Assembly: GCF_900110495.1 (NCBI RefSeq)
Contig: NZ_FODX01000001.1
Coordinates: 744,001 to 808,000, forward strand
Direction of reading: 5' to 3'
Length of the DNA stretch: 64,000 nucleotides
Source of the DNA: Nitrosovibrio sp. Nv6
Lineage (GTDB): Bacteria > Pseudomonadota > Gammaproteobacteria > Burkholderiales > Nitrosomonadaceae
In this document: in pieces, positions 37,383 through 46,458 of the stretch
Position numbering within the stretch: position 1 is the first letter of the stretch
Layout: every line of letters starts with the position of its first letter
Position numbers and translations under genes: made by a program
Notes under the pieces: model-generated
Told to the model about the DNA's origin: nothing
The model's database searches: none
The model's input: the letters and a program-made list of their open reading frames with translations, nothing else

Positions 37383-38432
37383 ATGTCGCTCGGGCCCATC
37401 ATGCTCGACATCGAAGGCACGCAACTTACTGCCGACGATAGGAAAAAACTCCGGCATCCGCTAGTGGGAGGGGTGATTTTATTCACCCGCAATTACTCAT
37501 CATTCATGCAACTTACGGCGTTGACCACCGAGATTCACGCGCTCCGGACGCCGCCGCTATTGATTGCGGTCGATCATGAGGGTGGAAGGGTGCAGCGTTT
37601 CCGGGAAGAGTTTACAAGGCTGGCTCCCATGCGCGAACTGGGCAGGATCTGGGATGTGCGCCCCGGCCAGGCTCGCCACCTGGCGCAGCAGATGGGTTAT
37701 GTGCTCGCCTCGGAACTGCGGGCGGCAGGCGTGGATTTCAGCTTTACTCCGGTGCTGGACATGGATTACGGGCAGAGCGGTGTCATCGGCGATCGGGCTT
37801 TTCATGGTAGTCCGCAAGCTATTATCGATCTGGCTCACAGCCTTATCTCCGGCCTGAAATCGGGGGGGATGGCGGCAGTGGGAAAACACTTCCCGGGGCA
37901 TGGCCATATCCAGGCAGACTCCCATTTTGAAATGCCTGTAGACGAACGGCCTTACGCAGAAATCGAAATGAACGACTTGATCCCATTTCGCAAAATTATC
38001 GATTTCGGGCTCACCGGTATTATGCCAGCCCACGTCATTTATCCAAGGGTCGATACGCATCCGGCGGGGTTTTCCGAAGTATGGCTGAAAAGGATTCTGC
38101 GCGGCGAACTCGGATTCGAGGGTTGTATTTTCAGCGACGACTTGAACATGGAAGGCGCCGCAATTGCCGGTGGCATGTTGCGCCGGGCGGAAAATGCGCT
38201 GAATGCAGGCTGCGACATGGTGCTGGTATGCAACAACCCGACCGGTGCGGACAAATTGCTGGCGGAATTACGATGGGATATCCCCGCCATCAGTGTTATC
38301 CGTCTTGCGCGCATGCGGGGACGATCAAACCCCGATTCAATCGTTAAATTGCATGAAACCGCCAATTATGTCAAAGCCGTGGAGAACATTGCAACTATCG
38401 GAATCCGCAGCGGCGAGCTGCCGCTGGCATAG
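37383..38432 (+). CDS. nagZ: Beta-N-acetylhexosaminidase NagZ
   Basis: NagZ removes N-acetylglucosamine from recycled peptidoglycan fragments in the cytoplasm. The 349-aa GH3 protein has the motif [18 protein letters not shown], with the catalytic histidine, and [12 protein letters not shown], where the aspartate is the nucleophile. The substrate-binding segment [15 protein letters not shown] is also clear. It follows acpS after about 210 nt. Confidence 0.97.
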   Translation: MSLGPIMLDIEGTQLTADDRKKLRHPLVGGVILFTRNYSSFMQLTALTTEIHALRTPPLLIAVDHEGGRVQRFREEFTRLAPMRELGRIWDVRPGQARHLAQQMGYVLASELRAAGVDFSFTPVLDMDYGQSGVIGDRAFHGSPQAIIDLAHSLISGLKSGGMAAVGKHFPGHGHIQADSHFEMPVDERPYAEIEMNDLIPFRKIIDFGLTGIMPAHVIYPRVDTHPAGFSEVWLKRILRGELGFEGCIFSDDLNMEGAAIAGGMLRRAENALNAGCDMVLVCNNPTGADKLLAELRWDIPAISVIRLARMRGRSNPDSIVKLHETANYVKAVENIATIGIRSGELPLA

Positions 38433-38664
38433 ATGAAGCAGAGACTTGCTACTGTTCCCTTCCCCTATCTGTTTTCTAATTCGGCCGGGTGGAACAAGGC
38501 CGCCAATTCTCCTGTTTTACAACTCTATTAGCTTCTCTCGCGGGATACGCATTCCGAAAAGAACAAGAAATCGGTTGAAAAATAGGCAAATGAACCTATA
38601 TTGATTACAGAGTGGATTGAATACTCAGCATTGGCGGGTCAACCTTAAATCATACGGAGGTCTT

Positions 38665-39102
38665 ATGGCTATTGCTCGTTACGAACCGTGGAGTTTATTA
38701 CATCAGTTACACAGGGAACTGGACCGTGCACGCGAGGGCGGGAACGGCGAGGGATCAGCTGCCACCGCCGAATGGGCGCCGGCGGTCGATATCAAGGAAG
38801 AACCTGATAAATTCCTTATTGAGGCGGATCTTCCAGGCGTAAAACCTGAAGAAATTGATATAACGATGGAAGACGGAGTACTTACCATCAAGGGTGAAAA
38901 GAGAACAGAAGCAAAAACAGAGAAAGAAGGCTATAAACGGGTGGAACGGACCTATGGTTCTTTCCACCGGCGTTTCAGCCTGCCGGACACTGCCAATCCC
39001 GACGCGATATCGGCAAAATCGAATCATGGCGTATTGGAAATTGTCATCCCCAAACGTGAAGCTGTCCAGCCCAAGAAAATTAACGTAACCTCTGCTGAAT
39101 AA
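38665..39102 (+). CDS. Small heat-shock protein Hsp20
   Basis: I use ATG 38665 because ACGGAGG precedes it. The 145-aa protein has a variable N-terminal arm (to about residue 42). An alpha-crystallin domain (about 45-135) carries DIKEEPDKFLIEADLPGV, GVLTIKGEKR and GVLEIVIPK, followed by a short C-terminal tail. Small heat-shock proteins hold unfolding proteins as oligomers in the cytoplasm. It is followed by a terminator hairpin. Confidence 0.95.
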   Translation: MAIARYEPWSLLHQLHRELDRAREGGNGEGSAATAEWAPAVDIKEEPDKFLIEADLPGVKPEEIDITMEDGVLTIKGEKRTEAKTEKEGYKRVERTYGSFHRRFSLPDTANPDAISAKSNHGVLEIVIPKREAVQPKKINVTSAE

Positions 39103-39118
39103 TAGCAAGTGACCGAAC

Positions 39119-39134
39119 GGAGCCTTCGGGCTCC
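39119..39134 (+). terminator. Terminator-like hairpin after hsp20
   Basis: GGAGCC, TTCG and GGCTCC form a stable hairpin directly after the hsp20 gene; ATTTCGGGTTTC follows, so the T-run is weak. It is probably the hsp20 terminator. Confidence 0.5.
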
Positions 39135-39160
39135 ATTTCGGGTTTCGATTCCAATTCAAG

Positions 39161-39179
39161 TTATTCCGATTCGGAATAA
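39161..39179. promoter_or_regulatory. 19-bp palindrome upstream of the dioxygenase gene
   Basis: TTATTCCGATTCGGAATAA is palindromic apart from its central base (arms 39161-39169 and 39171-39179). It lies 93 nt before the dioxygenase-like gene, where an operator would be expected. The binding protein is unknown. Confidence 0.4.
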
Positions 39180-39271
39180 GCCAAGTTCGCACCTCGCCGG
39201 ATACCGATGGCAATTTTTCGCCTTGCCAACGGCTTCATCTCCGATCGGATTCAAATTTCATCAGGATCAGC

Positions 39272-40075
39272 ATGAGCAAATCCAGATTGCCCACGTTATT
39301 CGTATCCCATGGGGGCGGCCCGTGGCCATATATCGATGAAATGAAAAAACTGTTTGCGAAAACAGCCATCGAGTTCAGCAGAATTCCTGCAACGCTCCCA
39401 ATTAAACCAAATGCGATTCTGATGGTTTCGGGCCACTGGGAAGAACCAGAGTTCACGGTAGCTGCTTCTGAACATCCACCAATGGTTTACGATTATTCCG
39501 GTTTCCCGGAGCATACCTACCATATCAGCTATCCGGCGCCCGGTTCTCCTGCCTTGGCAGGCCGGATACGCGCCCTCCTCAGCCAATCCGGGATCAATTG
39601 CAAAGAAGACCCCACACGAGGTTTCGATCATGGGACCTTTACACCGCTGGTACTGATGTATCCGGACGCTGATATTCCAGTGGTTACGCTTTCGATGAAA
39701 TCAAACTATGATCCGCTAGAGCACATACGTCTTGGGCAAGTGCTGCTGCCACTGCGTGACGAGGGCGTGTTGATTATGGGCAGCGGCCTCTCGTATCACA
39801 ATATGCGTGGCTTTGGAGGCGATCAGGCAAAACCGGTTTCTGAGCAGTTTGAAGCGTGGCTCAATGAAACCATTTCAGAAACTGACGTGCAGGTTCGAAA
39901 TGAGCGGCTGCAAAACTGGGAAAAAGCGCCTGCAGCCCGTATGGCCCACCCCCGGGAAGATCACCTGATCCCCCTCATGGTAGTGGCGGGCGCGGCAGGA
40001 GAAGATAGAGGCCGCCGGATATTTATAGATACTGTATGGAACACCGCCATGGCTTCATATCGGTTCGGTGACTGA
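39272..40075 (+). CDS. Extradiol-type aromatic ring-opening dioxygenase (YgiD-like)
   Basis: This 267-aa protein belongs to the LigB/DODA class-III extradiol dioxygenase family. Zinc or iron ligands of the family fit SHGGGPWP near residue 11-18, SGHWEEPE near 54, and FDHGTFTPL near 116. YgiD-type members open the ring of DOPA-like catechols. Length (about 260-270) matches. It lies alone after hsp20 and convergent with the DUF4139 gene, so the substrate is not known. Confidence 0.9.
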   Translation: MSKSRLPTLFVSHGGGPWPYIDEMKKLFAKTAIEFSRIPATLPIKPNAILMVSGHWEEPEFTVAASEHPPMVYDYSGFPEHTYHISYPAPGSPALAGRIRALLSQSGINCKEDPTRGFDHGTFTPLVLMYPDADIPVVTLSMKSNYDPLEHIRLGQVLLPLRDEGVLIMGSGLSYHNMRGFGGDQAKPVSEQFEAWLNETISETDVQVRNERLQNWEKAPAARMAHPREDHLIPLMVVAGAAGEDRGRRIFIDTVWNTAMASYRFGD

Positions 40076-40096
40076 AACCTTATTCGCGCCTCCCTG

Positions 40097-40130
40097 GCAG
40101 CCTGTCGGACTTGAAGAATCGACAGGCTGC
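40097..40130. terminator. Bidirectional hairpin between convergent genes
   Basis: GCAGCCTGTCG (40097-40107) and CGACAGGCTGC (40120-40130) are perfectly complementary around a 12-nt loop. It sits between the ends of the dioxygenase-like and DUF4139 genes and could end both transcripts, although no T-run follows on either strand. Confidence 0.5.
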
Positions 40131-41593
40131 TAGTTCCTGTCCTTATATTTGACGCGTACGCGATAATTCAACGCGGTTTTTCCGTCGGCGGGGATCGAAA
40201 CTTGCCATTCTGCCACCCCGGATGCGGCTTTGGTATGAGGTTGCGACTCCGACACCATGGCCCAGTCACCCGGCACCGGTTCCCGCACCGTCACTATGAC
40301 CGGATGTTTCTTTGCATTCTTCAATACGATCTGATAGGCGGTTTCGTAAATGCTGCTGTAGCGCTTTTCACCATTCAAGCTTTTAAAATCCGTCTGCTTT
40401 TTCTCGGCGGTCACATCGAACGCGTTCCCCAGTTTCAGACGAACGGCTTCATTACCAGGAGTGTGGTCAATCTGATCTTCACCCACAAACTGGGCATTAC
40501 CCACCCCGTCCTTCTTGTAAACCCGCATTATTCCCTTGGGTAGCGGAATGCCCAGGCCGACACCCTTATTCTTGAACTCGGCAAATACTGATACTTTCAG
40601 CTTCCGGCCTATGTCGTCGTACCGGCCCGAGTAATAATAATCCGCACCGATCAACAAAAATTCCTTCCTGACCGGGACGTTGGCGGCTGACATCAGCGCT
40701 ACCTGCTTGGTTTGATTCTCTGCCAATGACGCAGGGCGCTGCAGCGTATAAAGATGGTATTCGAACAGGGACTCCTGCTTCATATCCATCGCCTCGGCCA
40801 TTTGTGACATGCCCATCACCTTGCGCGATACAGGCTGCTGCTGACGCACTCTGTTCAAATCCCCGGCAACCAGTTGCAGCCTCGCGTCCGGATATGTCGT
40901 TCCACTCTGGTTAGTCAACGTAACCCAGCCATTCAAATCGAGATGGTCGTCGCGCTCATTCAGTTCTGCAACGTAATCGGCGCGCCATGACAGCCCTGTG
41001 GTCAAATAGGAAAGTTCGAGATTCTGTTCGCCCGACACGGGCGTAATGAGCGAGACAACAAGGGTCGGCTTGTCGCGCAAATTTTCGGGTACACCACGAA
41101 ATGCCAGGCGGCCCTCGCCCGGTATACCGCTCTCGATCCGATCAGCATATTTGAGTATGGCGCCGTTATTTGTGGCAAGCACTGTGGCCGCTTCCGTGGT
41201 TTCCTTACCCGTCGCGGGATTCACGCGAATGACCATCACTTCCTTGCCAAGATATTTATCCAGCAGTGTCTGGGGGGTCAAAAGGTCGAAATCAAAGTTC
41301 TGCTCCTGCAAACGGAACCCTTCCGCATGGGTCAGATTGCGCAATTGTGCTGTTTCGGGCTGCATCTGAGCGGAGACCTCACGCCACGCCAGCTTATTGA
41401 AACCGGCTCCCAGTCCGACTCTGCGTGAATCTTTCACCAATGCGAGGTTATCATTGTAGATCGTAACGGCAACCTCCTGCTGCTCCGAGGCCGTTGTGAC
41501 TATCTCACCTTTGCCGCTTCCGGAGGCGGCAACACCAATCGGGGAAATTACTGCCAGGCTTACTGCAATGTTCGCGATCAATATCTTCAGCAT
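40130..41593 (-). CDS. DUF4139 domain envelope protein
   Basis: The 487-aa protein starts with a signal peptide ending near GVAAS, so it is exported. It is built from a beta-rich N-terminal part (VAVTIYNDNLALVKDSR) and a large DUF4139-type domain (about 190-485, with LSWRADYVAELNE and the conserved LQLVAGDLNR). The function of this family is not known. GAGGGAATGAA precedes the ATG. It does not form an obvious operon with its neighbours. Confidence 0.85.
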   Translation of the reverse strand: MLKILIANIAVSLAVISPIGVAASGSGKGEIVTTASEQQEVAVTIYNDNLALVKDSRRVGLGAGFNKLAWREVSAQMQPETAQLRNLTHAEGFRLQEQNFDFDLLTPQTLLDKYLGKEVMVIRVNPATGKETTEAATVLATNNGAILKYADRIESGIPGEGRLAFRGVPENLRDKPTLVVSLITPVSGEQNLELSYLTTGLSWRADYVAELNERDDHLDLNGWVTLTNQSGTTYPDARLQLVAGDLNRVRQQQPVSRKVMGMSQMAEAMDMKQESLFEYHLYTLQRPASLAENQTKQVALMSAANVPVRKEFLLIGADYYYSGRYDDIGRKLKVSVFAEFKNKGVGLGIPLPKGIMRVYKKDGVGNAQFVGEDQIDHTPGNEAVRLKLGNAFDVTAEKKQTDFKSLNGEKRYSSIYETAYQIVLKNAKKHPVIVTVREPVPGDWAMVSESQPHTKAASGVAEWQVSIPADGKTALNYRVRVKYKDRN

Positions 41594-41802
41594 TTCATTC
41601 CCTCATTAGCGCCACCCCGCGACACGTAACCCGACGTCCCGCTATCCCCGTTTTCGTTCATGCAGCGATGTGAAAACATGCAACAACAGCAACTTCGCGA
41701 GAATAAAGGATTATGGAACTGTCGAGTCCGGCGGTCGCGGAAGTCTCCAGATAAACCTCGAGCGCGTTGCCAACCAACGTAGTTATTCAGAGGATTCCAG
41801 CG

Positions 41803-44514
41803 TTAATTCTGCTGCGCGCGAGAACCGAGGTATCCCTGCGCGACCCGATAGTACACGCGGCGCAGCGGTTTGCCGTCCCGCTCGATCGCTACCTCCTGAA
41901 CCGCGCCAGGCTGGATGAGCACTGGGGTAATATTGTCATTGCCCTCTATATCACGCTCGATCTGCCAGGGCCTCATGCCCACCAGAATGATCGGCCGGCT
42001 TGTCGGCGGCTCCGCCGGATACCAGAAATTGTACATCGCAGCGTTCTGGCTGAACATATTGCGCGAGCGTATGTCCATCGGCTGCTCTTTATCGTTGTAG
42101 AAGGACAGCGCGCCGGCAACCGACCATTTGCTCATGCCCACGACAATGGGCTTTTGTCCGGTCTCGTGTTGAACCTTCGCTGCAATCTGCTCGACTTCAT
42201 GCGTTGCCTCGCGCCAGAAATAGTGCTCCGTAAAGCCCGCGTATGGGATGCCGGGGATGCCAAGCACCACATAATGCATCGCGAATGCGTAGAAAAACAG
42301 GCAGACCGCGATGGTGGGTTTCCACGCCGCTCTCAGGCGGATTGCGATGCTTCGCATATCGCTGGTTTGCCCCATCATCCACGCCATCGTTGGCAGCAGT
42401 GCAAGCCAGACCGGGCCGGTCCAGTGAAATTTCGGTGCGCCAAAGAGGCTGAGCCCGAAGAACACAGCCAATGGCACACCGGTGAAGACCCTCACGAACA
42501 GGCGCCGCCTGTTCGCAAACTGGCTGGAATCATGGTCCCGCTCAGGCAATAATGCCAGGGCGGCAGCCATCAGGCCAGCGGGAGTCAACACCAGCAGCAT
42601 GTGGAGAAACAGCCACTGCAACGAAAATTTGTTGCCTATCCCGGTAGCTCGCTCCGATTGGAACAGAATCGAGGCCCAGTCGTGCTGGATATTCCAGATG
42701 ATCACGGGCGAAAATAGCAGCAGCGCAAGCACCGCCGCAAGATACGGATGAGGGCGCTGCAGCCAGCGCCGTGCAATGGGATCGAGGATCACAAACAACA
42801 ATGCCGCTAGACCCAGCAGGCCCAGCGTGTATTTCGACAATAGGCCCAGGCCGAATGCGATGCCCATGCCCAGCCAGGCTGAACGGCTATCGCCTTCCAG
42901 CAGTGCTCGTTCCATATAGTAGAGCGTTGCGGCCCAGGCCGCCATCAATGGCGCGTCCGCTGTCATCAATGTTGCCGTAACAAAGCCGAACGGCAGCACG
43001 GCCAGCAATAGCACCGCGCGAATGCCCGTCGATTTATCGTACAGGTTGCGCGTGAGTGCGTATGTATAGCCCATCGTTACCAGGCCGCAGACAAATGCGC
43101 CGATCCGAACCCCGAACTCGTTATCGCCAAAAATTGAAGTGCCCAGCCATATCAGCCACGCGACCATTGGCGGATGGTCGAAAAAGCTCAGATCCATGTG
43201 CTGAGCATAGTTCCAGTAGTACGCTTCATCGGGAATCAGTTGCGCCACGCCGAGATAGACCAGACGCAGCAGCACGGCGAACAGGACGATACCGAATGAG
43301 GCTACCCGCCAGCGCACATCCAGCGAGGGAGGGTTCAGCCTGACAGGAAATACATAAAAGGCGGAACCGAAGTAGTTGATTGCCGCCGTCGCGGCGATCG
43401 CCGGGAAAATGGCCAGAAACGACGGCACATGCCATCCATAGACCAGCAGGGCCAGTACGCCGCCGCGCATCAACAATGCGAACACGCCTACCGTTAGAAA
43501 GCGGCCAAACTGATCCCACCGCAAATATCCTTCATGATGGCGGCGGAAGGACCATTTCGAATTAAGCGAATAATTCAGCGCCGCAGCTGCAAAGAAGCTC
43601 ATGATATGCGCCATCGCAAGTCCGGCGCCGCTGCTCATGAGCCATTGAAACAGCAGCGCATCGACAACCACGCCGAACAAACCGACAGCTGCGAATCGGC
43701 TCGCGGTACCGACGGAAACCGTGCCGCCGGCAAGTGTCATCAAGCGCTGCAGATAAGTCCACTGGTGTAGAAAGGACAGCTTCGATGTGCCGCGGGTTCG
43801 ATCATGAAAGCAGATAGGCACTTCTATCACCCTGAGCTTTCCCTGACCGGCCATCAGCAGTTCGAGCAGAATCTTGTATCCGCGGGCGCGCTCTGCAACG
43901 GCTGCGGCCAGTTCCCGTCGGAATGCAAAAAATCCCGAGGTTGCGTCGTACACATCACAGAGGGGGCGGGCAAGCCAGCCGCCGAGACGCGATAACCACT
44001 GGCGATGCAGCGGCCATCCCACGGTACTCCCACCCGGCACGTAGCGACTGCCGACAGCCACATCGTGGCTTCCATTCACCACGGGTGCAATCAGGGCGGG
44101 CAGCCGCTCGGGCGGGTGGCTCAGGTCCGCATCCATCACGACGATGACGTCGCCACGCGCGAGCGCAACCCCAGCCAGAATCGAGCGTGTGAGATCTGGC
44201 TTTTCACGGCGTTCAAGCAGCCGCACATGCAGCGGGGCGTCCACCCGCTTCTCCCAGGCTCGGACCCTGTCGGGCGTTCCATCGCTTGAGCCATCGTCAA
44301 CAAAAATGACCTCAAAACTCGACACTGGCAGGTCAAGCGCAGACAGACGAGTCAATAAGGGATCGATATTGTCTGCTTCGTTAAGCGTTGGAACCACCAC
44401 CGAGAATTGTACAGTGCTGGTTATAGCCGCGTTAGGCGAGCCGGACGACGTTGAGGAGAGAGAACGCAAAGACAGGAAACTGGTTGGGTCGGGCAAATTG
44501 ATTAAGGAGTTCAC
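41803..44514 (-). CDS. GT2 - GtrA - GT39 fusion glycosyltransferase
   Basis: This 903-aa protein, from a GTG start, joins three parts that are often separate genes. Residues about 38-270 are a GT2 dolichol-phosphate mannose synthase-like domain (VVVPTLNEADNI, DDGSSDGTP, VMDADLSHPPERLP). Residues about 285-400 are a GtrA-like membrane domain (FAAVGLFGVVVDALLF). The rest is an ArnT/PMT-type GT39 membrane transferase (DEAYYWNYAQ, FDHPPMVAWL). The likely role is to load a sugar onto a lipid carrier, flip it and transfer it to a surface acceptor. The acceptor is unknown. A frameshift or assembly fusion is unlikely, as the frame is continuous. Confidence 0.92.
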   Translation of the reverse strand: MNSLINLPDPTSFLSLRSLSSTSSGSPNAAITSTVQFSVVVPTLNEADNIDPLLTRLSALDLPVSSFEVIFVDDGSSDGTPDRVRAWEKRVDAPLHVRLLERREKPDLTRSILAGVALARGDVIVVMDADLSHPPERLPALIAPVVNGSHDVAVGSRYVPGGSTVGWPLHRQWLSRLGGWLARPLCDVYDATSGFFAFRRELAAAVAERARGYKILLELLMAGQGKLRVIEVPICFHDRTRGTSKLSFLHQWTYLQRLMTLAGGTVSVGTASRFAAVGLFGVVVDALLFQWLMSSGAGLAMAHIMSFFAAAALNYSLNSKWSFRRHHEGYLRWDQFGRFLTVGVFALLMRGGVLALLVYGWHVPSFLAIFPAIAATAAINYFGSAFYVFPVRLNPPSLDVRWRVASFGIVLFAVLLRLVYLGVAQLIPDEAYYWNYAQHMDLSFFDHPPMVAWLIWLGTSIFGDNEFGVRIGAFVCGLVTMGYTYALTRNLYDKSTGIRAVLLLAVLPFGFVTATLMTADAPLMAAWAATLYYMERALLEGDSRSAWLGMGIAFGLGLLSKYTLGLLGLAALLFVILDPIARRWLQRPHPYLAAVLALLLFSPVIIWNIQHDWASILFQSERATGIGNKFSLQWLFLHMLLVLTPAGLMAAALALLPERDHDSSQFANRRRLFVRVFTGVPLAVFFGLSLFGAPKFHWTGPVWLALLPTMAWMMGQTSDMRSIAIRLRAAWKPTIAVCLFFYAFAMHYVVLGIPGIPYAGFTEHYFWREATHEVEQIAAKVQHETGQKPIVVGMSKWSVAGALSFYNDKEQPMDIRSRNMFSQNAAMYNFWYPAEPPTSRPIILVGMRPWQIERDIEGNDNITPVLIQPGAVQEVAIERDGKPLRRVYYRVAQGYLGSRAQQN

Positions 44515-44904
44515 GTAACCGTTATTTTTCTGCGCATCATCATGCGCTTGTTTCTTGATTACAGCAGGTCAAATGGCGGATTGGACAACATGCCGAAGGG
44601 TAGCATAATTCATGGCTGCGCGGCTGTGAATGGCGCTGCGCGGATTGCAGAATATGACGTTGAACATGGAGACCGCGGATATTTCCAAACAAATTCCAGT
44701 ATTTCTTTTTAATGTGAGAGCATGTGCACTCGGGCGCTACAACGGTATTTCATGCTCTCACTTCGACTGTCATTCCTCGCGGAACCACCAGGTAAGTAAA
44801 ACGCTCCCGGCAGCATCAATTTTCGAGATGCCGCACAAATATCTCAATGGTATGCTAGTATTAAGTTGGATTTAATTTATTTAATCTACTATAGGGAGGT
44901 ATCT
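44515..44904. other. Intergenic region between divergent genes
   Basis: No gene is visible in this 390-bp stretch. It carries an inverted repeat, listed separately, and probably the promoters of the glycosyltransferase fusion and the TIGR04073 gene. Confidence 0.4.
44714..44761. promoter_or_regulatory. 11-bp inverted repeat upstream of TIGR04073 gene
   Basis: GTGAGAGCATG (44714-44724) and CATGCTCTCAC (44751-44761) are perfect complements with a 26-nt spacer, about 150 nt before the TIGR04073 start. Spacing and symmetry would suit a dimeric regulator. Confidence 0.35.
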
Positions 44905-45336
44905 ATGAAAAACATGTTGAAACCATTACTGATACTGTCTGCACTATTATTCTTTTCGCCTCAAGGGGCAATGGCCCATAGTTATGCGGAGGGAGTGGGC
45001 GACAAACTGGCGCATGGCGTAGCGAACACGGTAACAGGGATAGGGGAAATCCCAAAAAACATTATCCTCAATACTAACCAGAAAGGCCTCGCTTATGGAA
45101 TTCCGGTTGGATTGTTTACCGGAATTGTACACGGGATTGGGCGCACATTGACCGGAGCTGTAGACCTGGTGACGTTTGTCATTCCCACCAAACCGATAAT
45201 TTACCCCGATTTTATCTGGAAAGATTGGGATAAGGAAACGCACTACCATCCCGACTGGAAGCTGAGCACAGATTCCAACGGTAAACCCGCGGGCAGCTCC
45301 TATCAGGACAAGCCTAGAGAGCAGACTTACCAATAG
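44905..45336 (+). CDS. Exosortase system-associated protein (TIGR04073-like)
   Basis: The start is ATG 44905, preceded by TAGGGAGG; the frame upstream has no suitable start. The 143-aa protein has a signal peptide ending near AMAHS. It then shows the pattern of the TIGR04073 family: LAHGVANTVTGIGEIPKNI, a glycine-rich stretch (GIPVGLFTGIVHGIGR) and DLVTFVIPTKP. This family is found in genomes with exosortase/PEP-CTERM systems; its role is unknown. A strong terminator follows. Confidence 0.85.
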   Translation: MKNMLKPLLILSALLFFSPQGAMAHSYAEGVGDKLAHGVANTVTGIGEIPKNIILNTNQKGLAYGIPVGLFTGIVHGIGRTLTGAVDLVTFVIPTKPIIYPDFIWKDWDKETHYHPDWKLSTDSNGKPAGSSYQDKPREQTYQ

Positions 45337-45657
45337 TTCATTGTTTTGCCATCTCTCAAAAAGGGAGCTTCGGCTCCCTTTTTGTTGGGAACAGTGAAGC
45401 GTACAGGAAGTACCCGCTCCTCCTTCTCGCAACTGCCACGGCATCATTTTTGGGCTTTACGGTAAAATTGTGCTTCCGTTTTCGACTGAGCGAGTTGCCT
45501 ACGTTAAATCGCTTCAGTTCTGTTGATAGCCAATATCATGCGCGCTATCATTCCTCGTAATACGCATCCTCAAGTAGAGCACGCATTTTGCAAATTGCGT
45601 TAAACTGTACGGACTCTATCCAGCGTTCAACCCATCCGATACAAGGTTGCTTCAGGC
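45337..45657. other. Intergenic region after the TIGR04073 gene
   Basis: Besides the terminator at its left edge, this stretch shows no gene or notable repeat. Confidence 0.4.
45358..45383 (+). terminator. Rho-independent terminator after TIGR04073 gene
   Basis: AAAAAGGGAGC, TTCG and GCTCCCTTTTT form a perfect 11-bp stem with a tetraloop and a T-run on both strands, 22 nt after the stop codon. Confidence 0.85.
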
Positions 45658-46332
45658 ATGACAACAAAGGCCACTCTCAAAACCAGGTTCGAAGCCATCG
45701 ATGCTCACTGTGAAAGCGCGGCAAGACTGGAACTCGACAGATTATTCGATCCCGCATACTATGACGGCGCGAAATTCCGCGCGCCATCCCCACAGGCAGC
45801 GGAGGCAATTTGGCTCAAGCTTATTGCCAGGAAGGAACATGACTTTACCCAGGAGATAGCCCAGGTTCTGAAGACGAAGTCTGCTGTCCAGTCTAATATC
45901 TTGAACAAGGAAATCGTCTCTACCCTCAAGGCAATGGTTGACGCCGTGTTTGCAGATGAACGGTACCTGGAACGCATGCAGGATTTCTACAAGGAGGTGG
46001 CAAGGAAGGCGCTGTCCCAAGAGTCGTCTTTTGTAATGGATGCTAAACGACTCGACCTTATTGACGACACATATCGGGCAGGAGTCAAAGACGCACTAGA
46101 CCGTGCCCGGCGCAATATCTTTGCGGAATTCGAGCGAGATCAAAGCAACGAACCAAAGGATACCAGTTTTCTATCGCAGTGGCGCCATTACTCCACCCTC
46201 AGTCCATGGCAATCTATTGGTACGGTGGTTCTGTTAAGTTTAACGTCATACCTCATCGCGTTCATCATCGCAAGCGATACAATCCAGGAGCTACTGGAGC
46301 GCTTCGGCTGGTCCAGTGGAACAGGCCTGTAA
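45658..46332 (+). CDS. Hypothetical protein with C-terminal membrane anchor
   Basis: I do not recognise a family for this 224-aa protein. It is mostly helical and charged, with no signal peptide. A single membrane segment (about residues 186-207, GTVVLLSLTSYLIAFII) lies close to its C-terminus, with a short tail after it, so it is probably a tail-anchored inner-membrane protein with its bulk in the cytoplasm. The N-terminal region (RFEAIDAHCESAARLELDRL) could form a coiled coil. It follows a terminator and is probably transcribed alone. Confidence 0.7.
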   Translation: MTTKATLKTRFEAIDAHCESAARLELDRLFDPAYYDGAKFRAPSPQAAEAIWLKLIARKEHDFTQEIAQVLKTKSAVQSNILNKEIVSTLKAMVDAVFADERYLERMQDFYKEVARKALSQESSFVMDAKRLDLIDDTYRAGVKDALDRARRNIFAEFERDQSNEPKDTSFLSQWRHYSTLSPWQSIGTVVLLSLTSYLIAFIIASDTIQELLERFGWSSGTGL

Positions 46333-46458
46333 TACCCCCGAGTACGGTTTCAGTTAAGATATCGGAATTGCCCTTTACAGCCTGCTCAAAAACAAACCAC
46401 TCGGAAAAATGCCCGAGCGAGACATCCCTGGGCAGGCCGTTTTCTCTGATTGATTCGG

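Noticed and set aside
41767..42552. 261-codon plus-strand frame opposite the glycosyltransferase fusion
   Set aside because: It is the antisense shadow of the GT39 domain, with histidine- and arginine-rich low-complexity sequence.
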